Assembly: GCF_014203015.1 (NCBI RefSeq)
Contig: NZ_JACHIB010000002.1
Span: 209,709 to 273,708, forward strand
From: Castellaniella defragrans
GTDB lineage: Bacteria; Pseudomonadota; Gammaproteobacteria; Burkholderiales; Burkholderiaceae_B
Reading direction: 5' to 3'
DNA length: 64,000 nucleotides
The notes below the pieces were generated by a model. That model did not search any database. It saw only the letters and a list, made by a program, of their open reading frames with translations, and was not told the origin of the DNA. The position numbers and the translations under genes are program-made. Position 1 is the first letter of the stretch, and each line of letters starts with the position of its first letter. Shown here one piece after another: positions 12,499 through 20,169 of this stretch.

Positions 12499-13992
12499 AT
12501 GACCTATCTGCTCGCCCTGGACCAGGGCACTTCCAGCACCCGCAGCATCGTCTTCGACCGCCAGGGCCGCATCGTGGGCCTGGCGCAGCGGGAATTCACC
12601 CAGCACTATCCCCAGCCCGGCTGGGTCGAGCACGATCCGCTGGAGATCTGGCAGACGCAGCGCGACACCATCGGCGAGGCCATCCACCGCGCCGGCATCG
12701 CCGCGCGCGACATCCGCGCCATCGGCATCACCAACCAGCGCGAGACCACCGTGGTCTGGGACCGCCGCACGGGAGAGCCGATCCACCGGGCCATCGTCTG
12801 GCAGGACCGCCGCGCCGAGCCCACCTGCGCCGAGCTGCGCGCGCAGGGCCTGGAGCCCGAGATCCTGAACCGCACCGGGCTGCGCATCGACGCCTATTTC
12901 TCGGCCACCAAGCTGAAATGGATCCTCGACCACGTGCCCGGCGCGCGCGCCCGCGCCGAGGCGGGCGAGCTGCTGTTCGGCACCGTGGACAGCTGGCTGA
13001 TCTGGCAGTTGACCGGCGGCCGGCATCACCTGACCGACGTCAGCAACGCCGCGCGCACCATGCTGATGGACGTGCACCGCAACGCCTGGGACCCGGACCT
13101 GCTGGACCGGCTGGACGTGCCGGCGCGCATGATGCCGCGCATCCTGCCCTCATCGGCCGACTACGGCGCCACCGATCCGCAGCTGCTGGGCCACGCGGTG
13201 CCGATCTGCGGCGTGGCCGGCGACCAGCAGAGCGCCCTGTTCGGCCAGGCGTGCTTCCGCCCCGGCATGGCCAAGAACACTTACGGCACGGGCTGCTTCA
13301 TGCTGATGCACACGGGCGAGCGCTTCCAGGTGTCCGGCAATGGCCTGGTGACGACCAGCGCGGCGCAGCCCGACGCCCGGCCCGCCTACGCCCTGGAAGG
13401 CAGCATCTTCGTCGGCGGCGCCGTGGTCCAGTGGCTGCGCGACGGCCTGCGCGCCTTCGTGCGCAGCAGCGACATCGAAGAACTGGCCCGCAGCGTGCCG
13501 GACTCGGGCGGGGTGATGTTCGTGCCCGCCTTCACCGGCCTGGGCGCGCCCTGGTGGGATCCGGACGCGCGCGGCACCATCACCGGCCTGACGCGCGGCA
13601 CCACCATGGCGCACATCGCCCGGGCCGCCCTGGAGAGCATCGCCTACCAGAGCGCCGCCCTGCTGCAGGCCATGGGGCGCGACGCCCAGGCGGCCGGCGC
13701 GGCGCCGCTGCGCGAACTGCGCGTGGACGGCGGCGCCTGCGTCAACGACCTGCTGATGCAGTTCCAGGCGGACCTGCTGGGCATCCCCGTGCTGCGCCCC
13801 ACCATGGTGGAGACCACGGCGCAGGGGGCGGCCTTCCTGGCCGGCCTGCAGGCGGGCGTCTATGCCGACCTGCAGGAACTGGAATCGCTCTGGCGCGTCG
13901 AGCGGCGCTTCGAGCCGGCCATGCCGCGCGACCAGGCGGCCGGGCGGCTGGCCGAGTGGGACCACGCGATCCGCCAGGCCTGCGCGCGCTGA
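12499..13992 (+). CDS. glpK: Glycerol kinase
   Basis: GlpK phosphorylates glycerol to glycerol-3-phosphate with ATP, trapping it in the cytoplasm. The protein has 497 residues, full length for the FGGY kinase family. Visible hallmarks are [16 protein letters not shown] at the N-terminus, [15 protein letters not shown], the substrate-contacting WQDRR region, and [15 protein letters not shown] near the C-terminus. It follows glpR by 9 bp, so repressor and kinase share a transcript facing away from glpSTPQUVD. Confidence 0.98.
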   Translation: MTYLLALDQGTSSTRSIVFDRQGRIVGLAQREFTQHYPQPGWVEHDPLEIWQTQRDTIGEAIHRAGIAARDIRAIGITNQRETTVVWDRRTGEPIHRAIVWQDRRAEPTCAELRAQGLEPEILNRTGLRIDAYFSATKLKWILDHVPGARARAEAGELLFGTVDSWLIWQLTGGRHHLTDVSNAARTMLMDVHRNAWDPDLLDRLDVPARMMPRILPSSADYGATDPQLLGHAVPICGVAGDQQSALFGQACFRPGMAKNTYGTGCFMLMHTGERFQVSGNGLVTTSAAQPDARPAYALEGSIFVGGAVVQWLRDGLRAFVRSSDIEELARSVPDSGGVMFVPAFTGLGAPWWDPDARGTITGLTRGTTMAHIARAALESIAYQSAALLQAMGRDAQAAGAAPLRELRVDGGACVNDLLMQFQADLLGIPVLRPTMVETTAQGAAFLAGLQAGVYADLQELESLWRVERRFEPAMPRDQAAGRLAEWDHAIRQACAR

Positions 13993-14128
13993 GGGCGCGC
14001 GCACGGACGCGGCCGAAGACCGGGCCGCCCGCGATCCGGGCCATCCCGGATAGAATGGGGGTTTGCGCCCGCCTCGCCGGGCGCCCGGCGGCCACGCAGC
14101 CCGCGGCCTCCTCAAGCACAGGACACCC

Positions 14129-14599
14129 ATGCTGAAAAAACTGATCCTGGTCGTGGCGATCTTCCTCGTCATCCTGCTCGCCCTGAGCTTCGGAGAGACC
14201 GTCTTGCGCGAGGTCTTCGACTGGATCTCGTCCCTGACGGGCGTGCTGATCCGCAATTTCGGCGACCTGTACTTCGCCGCGGCGGACTACCTGCGCAGCC
14301 ACGCCGGCAGGGTCCTGCTGGCCATCGTCCTGACCATCCCCGCCAGCCTGTGGGTGCTGCGCTCGCGCGGCGAGGCCCTGGGGCGCCCGGCCGGGCAGCG
14401 CCGGATCGCCATCGTGCTGGCGGTCTTCCTCGGCTGGCTGGGCGCGCACCGCTTCTACCTGGGCCAGATCGGCTGGGGCCTGGGCCTGCTGATCCTCTGC
14501 TGGATCTTCCTGCCCCTGGCCGTCGTGGTGGGGCTGATCGACGCGATCCGCTACCTGTTCATGGACGACGACACCTTCGCGGCGACCCAGCTGTCCTAG
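14129..14599 (+). CDS. TM2 domain membrane protein
   Basis: The 156-residue protein has an N-terminal membrane helix (residues 2-20), a second hydrophobic segment, and a C-terminal TM2 domain recognisable by FLGWLGAHRFYLGQIGWGLG. TM2 proteins are small two-helix membrane proteins of mostly unknown function. The ATG at 14129 gives a typical MLKK start; an upstream in-frame codon would add 22 implausible residues. The stop is 4 bp before the lipoate ligase-like gene. A 7-bp inverted repeat (14034-14051) and a TAGAAT hexamer upstream may mark its promoter. Confidence 0.8.
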   Translation: MLKKLILVVAIFLVILLALSFGETVLREVFDWISSLTGVLIRNFGDLYFAAADYLRSHAGRVLLAIVLTIPASLWVLRSRGEALGRPAGQRRIAIVLAVFLGWLGAHRFYLGQIGWGLGLLILCWIFLPLAVVVGLIDAIRYLFMDDDTFAATQLS

Positions 14600-14603
14600 G
14601 GCC

Positions 14604-15368
14604 ATGCCGGACCCGCGCCCCGTCCATTACCGCCTGCTGGACGCGCCCGCCGAGGCCGGCCCGCTGGCCGACGAGATCCTGCTGGCCCCGGCCGCCCGCG
14701 AGCCGGTCGCCTGTCTCTGGCAGACGGCGCCCGGGCTGGTGGTGCCGCGCACCTACGCGGCCCGGCCGGGATTCGCGGCGGTCCAGGCCGAATTCGCCGC
14801 GCGCGGCTGCCCCGTCCACGTGCGCCAGTCGGGCGGCGGCGTGGTGCCCCAGGGGCCGGGCATCCTGAACCTGAGCCTGGCGCAGGCCTTTTCCGGCCGG
14901 CCGCTCGATCATTCCGAAGCCCTCTACCGCCACCTGTGCGCGCTGATCGCGGAGGCGCTCGCCGCCTTCGGCATCCAGGCCCGCGCGCAGGCGGTCGAAG
15001 GCTCGTTCTGCGATGGCAGGTACAATCTGGCCGTGCCGGCCCCCGTCCGCAAGATCGCCGGCACCGCGCAGGTCTGGCGGCGCGTCCCGGGCCACGCGCC
15101 CGACCGCCACGTGGGACTCGTCCACGCGCTGATCCTGGTCCGCTGCGATCCCGCCGAACTGACGGCGCGCGCCAACGCGCTGGAAGCCGCGCTCGGCTCG
15201 GCCCGCCGCTACGACGCCGACCGGATCGAGACGCTGGACCGCCTGCTGCCGCCGGCCTCGCAGCCGGGCTTCCCGGAGGCCCTGGAAGCGCGCCTGCGGG
15301 AAACCCTGCGAAACGGAACCCCGCTGCCGGCCGCCGCGCCGGTCCGCCCCCCGATGCCGACTCCCTGA
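14604..15368 (+). CDS. Lipoate-protein ligase A / octanoyltransferase family protein
   Basis: The 254-residue protein belongs to the BPL/LplA/LipB fold. Hallmarks are VRQSGGGVVPQGPGILNLSL (about residues 72-91, the lipoyl-AMP binding loop) and RKIAGTAQVWRR (about 149-160), whose Lys is the expected catalytic residue. It probably attaches lipoic or octanoic acid to E2 or GcvH subunits, but the exact donor and acceptor cannot be told from sequence. The gene starts 4 bp after the TM2 gene and 31 bp before a small ribbon-helix-helix gene. Confidence 0.82.
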   Translation: MPDPRPVHYRLLDAPAEAGPLADEILLAPAAREPVACLWQTAPGLVVPRTYAARPGFAAVQAEFAARGCPVHVRQSGGGVVPQGPGILNLSLAQAFSGRPLDHSEALYRHLCALIAEALAAFGIQARAQAVEGSFCDGRYNLAVPAPVRKIAGTAQVWRRVPGHAPDRHVGLVHALILVRCDPAELTARANALEAALGSARRYDADRIETLDRLLPPASQPGFPEALEARLRETLRNGTPLPAAAPVRPPMPTP

Positions 15369-15399
15369 TGCGTGTGAACAGAGGCCCCAGACCCGAACC

Positions 15400-15597
15400 A
15401 TGAGCCCGACCCCGCTGGAACACAAGACCGCCCGCCTGACGGTGCTGGTCGATCCGAACAAGAAGCAGGCCTTCGAGCGGCTCTGCGCCGCCCAGGATCT
15501 GACGCCCTCGCAGGTGGTGCGGCAGCTGATCCGCGAATACCTGGCCCGGCACGGGGTGGACTGGGCGCCCAGCAAGCCGCCGCGTCCGCGGACGTAG
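15400..15597 (+). CDS. Small ribbon-helix-helix (CopG/Arc-like) DNA-binding protein
   Basis: The 65-residue protein has a short strand (TARLTVLVD) followed by two helices (NKKQAFERLCAAQDL, then TPSQVVRQLIREYLARHG), the pattern of a ribbon-helix-helix DNA-binding dimer. No toxin gene lies next to it, so it is not obviously an antitoxin. It follows the lipoate ligase-like gene by 31 bp and may be in the same transcript. Target and role are unknown. Confidence 0.7.
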   Translation: MSPTPLEHKTARLTVLVDPNKKQAFERLCAAQDLTPSQVVRQLIREYLARHGVDWAPSKPPRPRT

Positions 15598-15610
15598 GGC
15601 CGCAGCGGCC

Positions 15611-17380
15611 TCATTCCCGGCCCGCGCCGGGCCGCGCTCCGGCGAACGGACGCCTCAGGCGGGCGCCGGCACCGTCCGCCCCGCGGCGCCCCGCACCGTC
15701 CTGCGCGCTCTCCGCCGCAGCCTCCGCCCCGCCCGGTGTCCCGGCCTGCGCCGCAGACAGCGCCGCGGCCAGGTCCGGCTGGAAGTCGCCCGCGCCCAGC
15801 CGGGACAGGGTGCCCATGCGGTGCAGCTTGGCGCGGATGCGGGGGTCGGCGCCGCACAGGATCACGCGCACGCCGCGCCCGTGCGCGGCCGCGATCTCGT
15901 CGTCCAGCGCCTGCAGCGCCGTGGCGTCCGCGAACGGCGCCTGTTCCAGGCACAGGATCAGCACGGCCGCATGCTCGCCCCGGAATGCCGCCCGCAGCGA
16001 TTCCACCGCCGCGAAGAACAGCGGCCCCCGCACCCGCAGGGCGCGCACGCGCGGGCCGGCCGCCGGCGCGGAGACCGCGTCCGGGAGCGTCACGGGCGCC
16101 ACGTCGACGCTGGAGGCCATGCGGCGCAGGAAGTGCAGCACGGACAGCACGATGCCGATGTTGACCGCCACGACCAGGTCGGCGAAGACCGTCAGCAGCA
16201 GGGTCAGGCACAGGATGACGGCGTCCGCGCGCGGCGCGTGCCGGACCAGGCGCACCACGCGATGCGCCTCGCTCATGTTCCAGGCGACGACGAACAGGAT
16301 CGCGGCCAGGGTGGCCAGGGGGATGTTGCGCGCCAGCGGCGCGAACGCCAGCAGCACCAGGGCCAGCACCACGGCATGGACCACCCCGGCGAGCGGCGCG
16401 GTGCCGCCGCTGCGGATGCTGGTGGCCGTGCGCGCGATGGCGCCCGTGGCCGCGATGCCGCCGAACAGCGGGCTGAGCACGTTGGCCAGGCCCTGGCCGA
16501 ACAGCTCGGCGTTCGAGTCGTGCCGCGTGCCGGCCATGCCGTCGGCGACGACGGCCGACAGCAGCGATTCGATGGCGCCCAGCAGGGCGATGGTGAACGC
16601 CGGGCCGATCAGCGGCACGATCCGGTCGAGCCCGCCCCCCGGCCAGTGGGGCAACGGCAGCCCGCGCGGCAGGTCGCCGAAGGTGCTGCCGATGGTGGCC
16701 AGATGCGGGAACTGGGCGACGCCCTGCAGGACCGTGGCCGCGACCAGCGCCAGCAGCGGCCCGGGGACGCGCTGCAGGATCCGCACCCGCCGCGGCAGCA
16801 GCACCAGCGCCAGCGAGCCGAAGCCGAAGGCGGTGGTCACCGGATCCAGCCGCGGCAGGTTGCGCAGCAGGAACCAGAGCTTTTCGTGGAAGAAATGGCC
16901 CGGCACCGCCGGCAGCCCGAAGAAGGCCTGCCACTGCCCGACCCAGATGATGATGCCGATGCCGGCCGTGAAGCCCAGGATCACCGGCAGCGGGATGTAG
17001 CGGATCACGCCGCCCAGGCGGGCCAGGCCGAAGGCGCACAGCATCAGGCCGGCCATGAGGGTGGCCAGCTGCAGGCCCGCGACGCCGTGCTCGGCGACGA
17101 TGCCCGACAGGATGACGATGAAGGCGCCCGTGGGGCCGGCGATCTGCACGCGGCTGCCGCCGAACAGGGACACCACCACCCCCGCCACGATGGCGGTGTA
17201 GAGGCCCTGCTCGGGCTTGACCCCCGAGGCGATCGCGAAGGCCATGGCCAGCGGCAGCGCCACGACGCCGACGATCACGCCCGCCGCGATGTTGCCCGCC
17301 CAATGCCGGGGAGACCACAGCCCCGCTTTCAAGGCTTCCCGCGCAGCAAACAACATGATGTCCCGTCCGATGATCCGCAT
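15611..17380 (-). CDS. SulP family anion transporter with STAS domain
   Basis: The protein is about 589 residues. The N-terminal transmembrane part carries SulP motifs (ALPLAMAFAIASGVKPEQGLYTAI, GGSRVQIAGPTGAF) and about 10-14 helices. A C-terminal STAS domain (about 440-550) follows, seen in LRVRGPLFFAAVESL and LCLEQAPFADATALQALDDE. SulP proteins move sulfate, bicarbonate, dicarboxylates or other anions; the substrate is not evident. The start at 17380 (MRIIGRDIM) has an alternative at 17356. It diverges from panD across about 165 bp. Confidence 0.88.
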   Translation of the reverse strand: MRIIGRDIMLFAAREALKAGLWSPRHWAGNIAAGVIVGVVALPLAMAFAIASGVKPEQGLYTAIVAGVVVSLFGGSRVQIAGPTGAFIVILSGIVAEHGVAGLQLATLMAGLMLCAFGLARLGGVIRYIPLPVILGFTAGIGIIIWVGQWQAFFGLPAVPGHFFHEKLWFLLRNLPRLDPVTTAFGFGSLALVLLPRRVRILQRVPGPLLALVAATVLQGVAQFPHLATIGSTFGDLPRGLPLPHWPGGGLDRIVPLIGPAFTIALLGAIESLLSAVVADGMAGTRHDSNAELFGQGLANVLSPLFGGIAATGAIARTATSIRSGGTAPLAGVVHAVVLALVLLAFAPLARNIPLATLAAILFVVAWNMSEAHRVVRLVRHAPRADAVILCLTLLLTVFADLVVAVNIGIVLSVLHFLRRMASSVDVAPVTLPDAVSAPAAGPRVRALRVRGPLFFAAVESLRAAFRGEHAAVLILCLEQAPFADATALQALDDEIAAAHGRGVRVILCGADPRIRAKLHRMGTLSRLGAGDFQPDLAAALSAAQAGTPGGAEAAAESAQDGAGRRGADGAGARLRRPFAGARPGAGRE

Positions 17381-17545
17381 GCCGAATTCGGCGCTCGTGC
17401 CGCCCCTGCGGAACACAGCCTCATTCCATGAACATTTGATTATAATGATCTGCACATGTCCGGGAGCAATTTCCCGTGGCGGACTGATGCTGCGACGCAA
17501 CGCGCTAGAATGTCGCCTGCTCAATTTCCTTCTCCGGACTTCCAA

Positions 17546-17959
17546 GTGAGAAAAATCGTCCGCGCCAAACTGCATGGCATCCGCGTCACCGGGGCCGACC
17601 TGGACTACCACGGCTCCATCACCCTGGACCCCGACCACTGCGAGGCCGCCGGCATCCTGCCCATGGAATTCGTGGACATCTGGAACAAGAATTCCGGCGC
17701 CCGCATCAGCACCTACGTGATCTACGGCGAACGCGGCTCGCGCTGCTGCATCCTGAACGGCGCCGCGGCGCGCACCTGCCAGCGCGGCGACGAGGTCATC
17801 ATCGCCAACTCGGAATACATCCAGGAATCCGAGCTGGAGCACATCAAGCCGGTGGTGCTCACCTTCCATCCCGACAACAGCGTGCGCGAGCGCCTGGGCT
17901 ATTCCGTCGGCCGCGACGAACAGGGCCGGCTGAGCTTCGAGATCGTGCACTTCGACTAG
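17546..17959 (+). CDS. panD: Aspartate 1-decarboxylase (pyruvoyl enzyme)
   Basis: PanD converts L-aspartate to beta-alanine for pantothenate and CoA synthesis. The product, about 137 residues, has [19 protein letters not shown], in which the Gly23-Ser24 bond is the self-cleavage site that creates the pyruvoyl group. It also has [12 protein letters not shown] with the conserved Tyr and Arg, and LNGAAART. The GTG at 17546 gives the standard N-terminus ([10 protein letters not shown]); an ATG at 17510 would add 12 residues. The last three codons and stop form the first copy of a 13-bp tandem repeat. Confidence 0.92.
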   Translation: MRKIVRAKLHGIRVTGADLDYHGSITLDPDHCEAAGILPMEFVDIWNKNSGARISTYVIYGERGSRCCILNGAAARTCQRGDEVIIANSEYIQESELEHIKPVVLTFHPDNSVRERLGYSVGRDEQGRLSFEIVHFD

Positions 17960-17999
17960 GCACTTCGACCAGGCATTTCGACCAGGCATTTCGACCAGG
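17948..17999. repeat. Four tandem copies of a 13-bp unit spanning the panD stop codon
   Basis: The units are CACTTCGACTAGG (17948-17960), CACTTCGACCAGG (17961-17973), CATTTCGACCAGG (17974-17986) and CATTTCGACCAGG (17987-17999). The first encodes the last three panD residues and its TAG stop; the later units have CAG at that position. Unit length is not a multiple of three. The array ends immediately before the -35 box of the cytX promoter. Confidence 0.95.
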
Positions 18000-18000
18000 C

Positions 18001-18029
18001 TTGCCCGCCGGCCGGGCCGATCCTACAAT
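18001..18029 (+). promoter_or_regulatory. Sigma-70 type promoter of the TPP riboswitch / cytX transcript
   Basis: A TTGCCC hexamer (18001-18006) is separated by 17 bp from TACAAT (18024-18029), a good sigma-70 match. It would start transcription about 15 bp before the riboswitch. Promoter and aptamer spacing fit each other. Confidence 0.65.
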
Positions 18030-18049
18030 CGAACCCGATACGCCTTTTA

Positions 18050-18137
18050 CCGAGCCTCGCTAGGGGTGCCGCCGCGGCGGCTGAGACAGTCCCTTCGAAC
18101 CTGATTGAGATCATCCTCGCGCAGGAAAGCAGCTCGC
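18050..18137 (+). ncRNA. TPP riboswitch (THI element)
   Basis: The thi-box consensus is present: CTAGGGGTGCC, then GGCTGAGA (18078-18086), CCCTTCGAACCTGAT and the GCAGGAAAGC element. The aptamer binds thiamine pyrophosphate and turns expression down. Only about 60 nt separate it from the cytX start and there is no T-run, so control is more likely at translation initiation than by transcription termination. A small hairpin around the CAGG just before the ATG could mask the ribosome site (inference). Confidence 0.95.
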
Positions 18138-18196
18138 CACGGCGGCTGCTCGTGCGCCGCCCGCGTCTGCCCCCTGCCTTTTCCGACAGGCACGCC

Positions 18197-19462
18197 ATGC
18201 AGACATCCGCTTCCCCCATTTCCTCCGCCCCCGAACGCGTGTTCGGCTGGCACGATCACGCCGCCCTTTGGTTCAGCCTGGGCGTGGGCCTGCTGGTGAT
18301 CCAGGTCGGCGCCTACCTGGTGCCGGCACTGGGCACGCGCGACGCCCTGGCCGCCGTGGTCTTCGGCTCGATCCTGGGAGCCGGCCTGCTGGCCTGGGTG
18401 GCCCGCCTGGGCTGCGACAGCGGCCTGTCCAGCGCCGGCCTGATCCACGCCGTCTACGGCCAGCGCTTCGCCCGCCTGCCGGTGCTGCTGAACATCGCGC
18501 AGTTGCTCGGCTGGGCGACCTTCGAGCTGGTCGTGATGCGCGACGGCACCGCCGCCATCGCCCGCCAGGCCCTGGGCCTGGACACGGGCCTGGTGCTGCC
18601 CACCCTGTTCTGGGGGCTGGTCGTCCTGGCCCTGCTGCGCGGCTCCATGATCACGCTGGTGCGGCGCATCGTCAGCCGCATCGGCCTGCCCCTGGTGATC
18701 CTGTCGCTGATCTGGCTGAGCGTCCAGTTCGCCCTCAAGCTGGATGCCGAGGGCCTGCGCGCCCTGTGGCTGCGCGCCGGCGACGGCAGCATGAACGCCT
18801 TCCAGGCGCTGGACCTGGTGATCGCCATGCCGGTGTCGTGGCTGCCGCTGGTCGCGGACTACGCCCGGCACGGCCGCAGCGGCCGGGGCGCCCTGGGCGG
18901 CACCTGGCTGGGCTACACGATCGCCAACATCTGGTGCTACGCCCTGGGCGTGCTGGTGATCGCCGTCACCGGCCCGGATCTCGACATGGTCGCCGCCCTG
19001 CTGCTGGCGCAGGGCGGCCTGGTGGCCCTGGGCCTGATCCTGATCGACGAGCTGGACAACACCTACGGCGACCTGTATTCGGGTTCCGTGTCCGCCCACA
19101 GCCTGTGGCAGGGCGCCAGCCTGAAGACCTGGGGCACGCTCCTGGCCGCGGCCTCGATCGGGCTGGCGATGGTGCTGCCCATGCACACGCTGGAGCCCTT
19201 CCTGCTGACGCTCAGCTCGGTGTTCGTGCCGCTGTTCGGCACCATCCTCGGGCGCCTGGGCACGCAGCCGGCGCGCCTGGCCGACGCGCCGCGCGCCCTG
19301 CATGCCGCCCCGGCCCTGACCTGGGTGCTGGGGATCGCGGTCTACCACGCCCTGGCGCAATGGGCGCCGCAGTACGGCAGCGCGCTGCCGACGCTGCTGC
19401 TAACCTTCGTGCTGGGCGCCCTCGGCGCGCGCGCCGGCGCCCGGGCCGCGCAGGCCGCCTGA
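18197..19462 (+). CDS. cytX: Thiamine-regulated NCS1 permease CytX (putative hydroxymethylpyrimidine transporter)
   Basis: The 421-residue protein has about 12 predicted membrane helices and the NCS1 nucleobase:cation symporter pattern (FGWHDHAALWFSLGVGLLV, LIHAVYGQRFARLPVLLN, MPVSWLPLVADYAR). CytX proteins under TPP riboswitch control are thought to import the thiamine precursor HMP. The riboswitch directly upstream makes thiamine salvage the best assignment. The ATG at 18197 is chosen as the family-like start. A yeast-type cytosine deaminase follows 142 bp later, which raises the question of what is actually imported. Confidence 0.88.
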   Translation: MQTSASPISSAPERVFGWHDHAALWFSLGVGLLVIQVGAYLVPALGTRDALAAVVFGSILGAGLLAWVARLGCDSGLSSAGLIHAVYGQRFARLPVLLNIAQLLGWATFELVVMRDGTAAIARQALGLDTGLVLPTLFWGLVVLALLRGSMITLVRRIVSRIGLPLVILSLIWLSVQFALKLDAEGLRALWLRAGDGSMNAFQALDLVIAMPVSWLPLVADYARHGRSGRGALGGTWLGYTIANIWCYALGVLVIAVTGPDLDMVAALLLAQGGLVALGLILIDELDNTYGDLYSGSVSAHSLWQGASLKTWGTLLAAASIGLAMVLPMHTLEPFLLTLSSVFVPLFGTILGRLGTQPARLADAPRALHAAPALTWVLGIAVYHALAQWAPQYGSALPTLLLTFVLGALGARAGARAAQAA

Positions 19463-19524
19463 ACGGCGACGCGGGGCGGGGCCCCGCGGGCCCCCGGCGG
19501 CACGGAGCAGGACCAGAGCGCCAG

Positions 19525-19557
19525 GCGGGACGGTCCGGCTTCCCCCAGCCGTCCCGC
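19525..19557 (+). other. Strong hairpin between cytX and the deaminase gene
   Basis: A perfect 9-bp stem (19525-19533 with 19549-19557) encloses a 15-nt loop. No T-run follows, so it is not a classical terminator. It may stabilise the 3' end of the cytX message or attenuate read-through into the deaminase gene. Confidence 0.5.
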
Positions 19558-19604
19558 GCCCGTATCATGCAGGCTTCGAGAACCATTTTCCGGGAGACGA
19601 AGCC

Positions 19605-20045
19605 ATGAGCGACCCCTTCATGCGGGCGGCCATCGAGGAAGCGCGCCAGGGACTGGCCGAGGGCGGCATCCCCATCGGCTCGGTGATCGTGCATCGCGGC
19701 GAGATCATCGGCCGCGGCCACAACCAGCGCGTGCAGAAAGGCAGCGCCATCCTGCACGGCGAGATGGATGCGCTCGAAAACGCCGGCCGCCGCGCGGCCG
19801 ACGTCTACCGCGAATCCGTGCTCTACACCACCCTGTCGCCGTGCGCCATGTGCAGCGGCACGATCCTGCTGTACGGCATTCCCCGCGTGATCATCGGCGA
19901 GAACCAGACCTTCATGGGCGAGGAAGATCTGCTGCGCTCGCGCGGCGTCCGGATCGAGGTCCTGCAGGACCCCGAATGCCTGGAGATGATGCGCCGCTTC
20001 ATCGCCGAGCACCCGCGCCTCTGGAACGAGGACATCGGGGTCTGA
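19605..20045 (+). CDS. Yeast-type cytosine deaminase (CDA superfamily)
   Basis: The 146-residue protein belongs to the small zinc-dependent deaminases and not to the large amidohydrolase CodA. His51 and Glu53 (HGEMDALENAGR), with Cys80 and Cys83 (LSPCAMC), form the zinc and proton-shuttle site. Many stretches resemble fungal Fcy1, including RGHNQRVQKGSA, YTTLSPC, LYGIPR and the C-terminal WNEDIGV. The expected reaction is cytosine to uracil plus ammonia. It lies behind the TPP-regulated cytX, so a pyrimidine imported by CytX may be its substrate; this is inference. Confidence 0.88.
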   Translation: MSDPFMRAAIEEARQGLAEGGIPIGSVIVHRGEIIGRGHNQRVQKGSAILHGEMDALENAGRRAADVYRESVLYTTLSPCAMCSGTILLYGIPRVIIGENQTFMGEEDLLRSRGVRIEVLQDPECLEMMRRFIAEHPRLWNEDIGV

Positions 20046-20095
20046 AGACCGGCCGGCCCGCGCGGGAGGCCCCCGACGGCGCGCACGCGGGAACG

Positions 20096-20122
20096 AAAAA
20101 GCCCGCCTCTTTCGAGGCGGGC
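20096..20122 (-). terminator. Intrinsic terminator of norB
   Basis: A perfect 9-bp stem (20101-20109 with 20114-20122, loop TTTC) is followed on the minus strand by a T-run (the AAAAA at 20096-20100 on plus). It lies about 50 bp past the norB stop and about 55 bp past the convergent deaminase stop. Confidence 0.85.
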
Positions 20123-20169
20123 CGGGTCGGGGGCCCGTTTCGGGCGCCCCTCGTGCAAGACGAAACCGT

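Noticed and set aside
11628..14135. 835-codon plus-strand ORF across glpR and glpK
   Set aside because: It is an out-of-frame Arg/Pro/Ala-rich reading of two well-recognised genes.
15400..15597. Ribbon-helix-helix protein as an antitoxin
   Set aside because: No small toxin gene is adjacent on either side; the next gene is a SulP transporter on the opposite strand.
14559..17318. 919-codon minus-strand ORF over lplA-like, RHH and sulP
   Set aside because: It runs in the wrong frame of sulP and antisense to two other genes; low-complexity Arg/Gly/Ala product.
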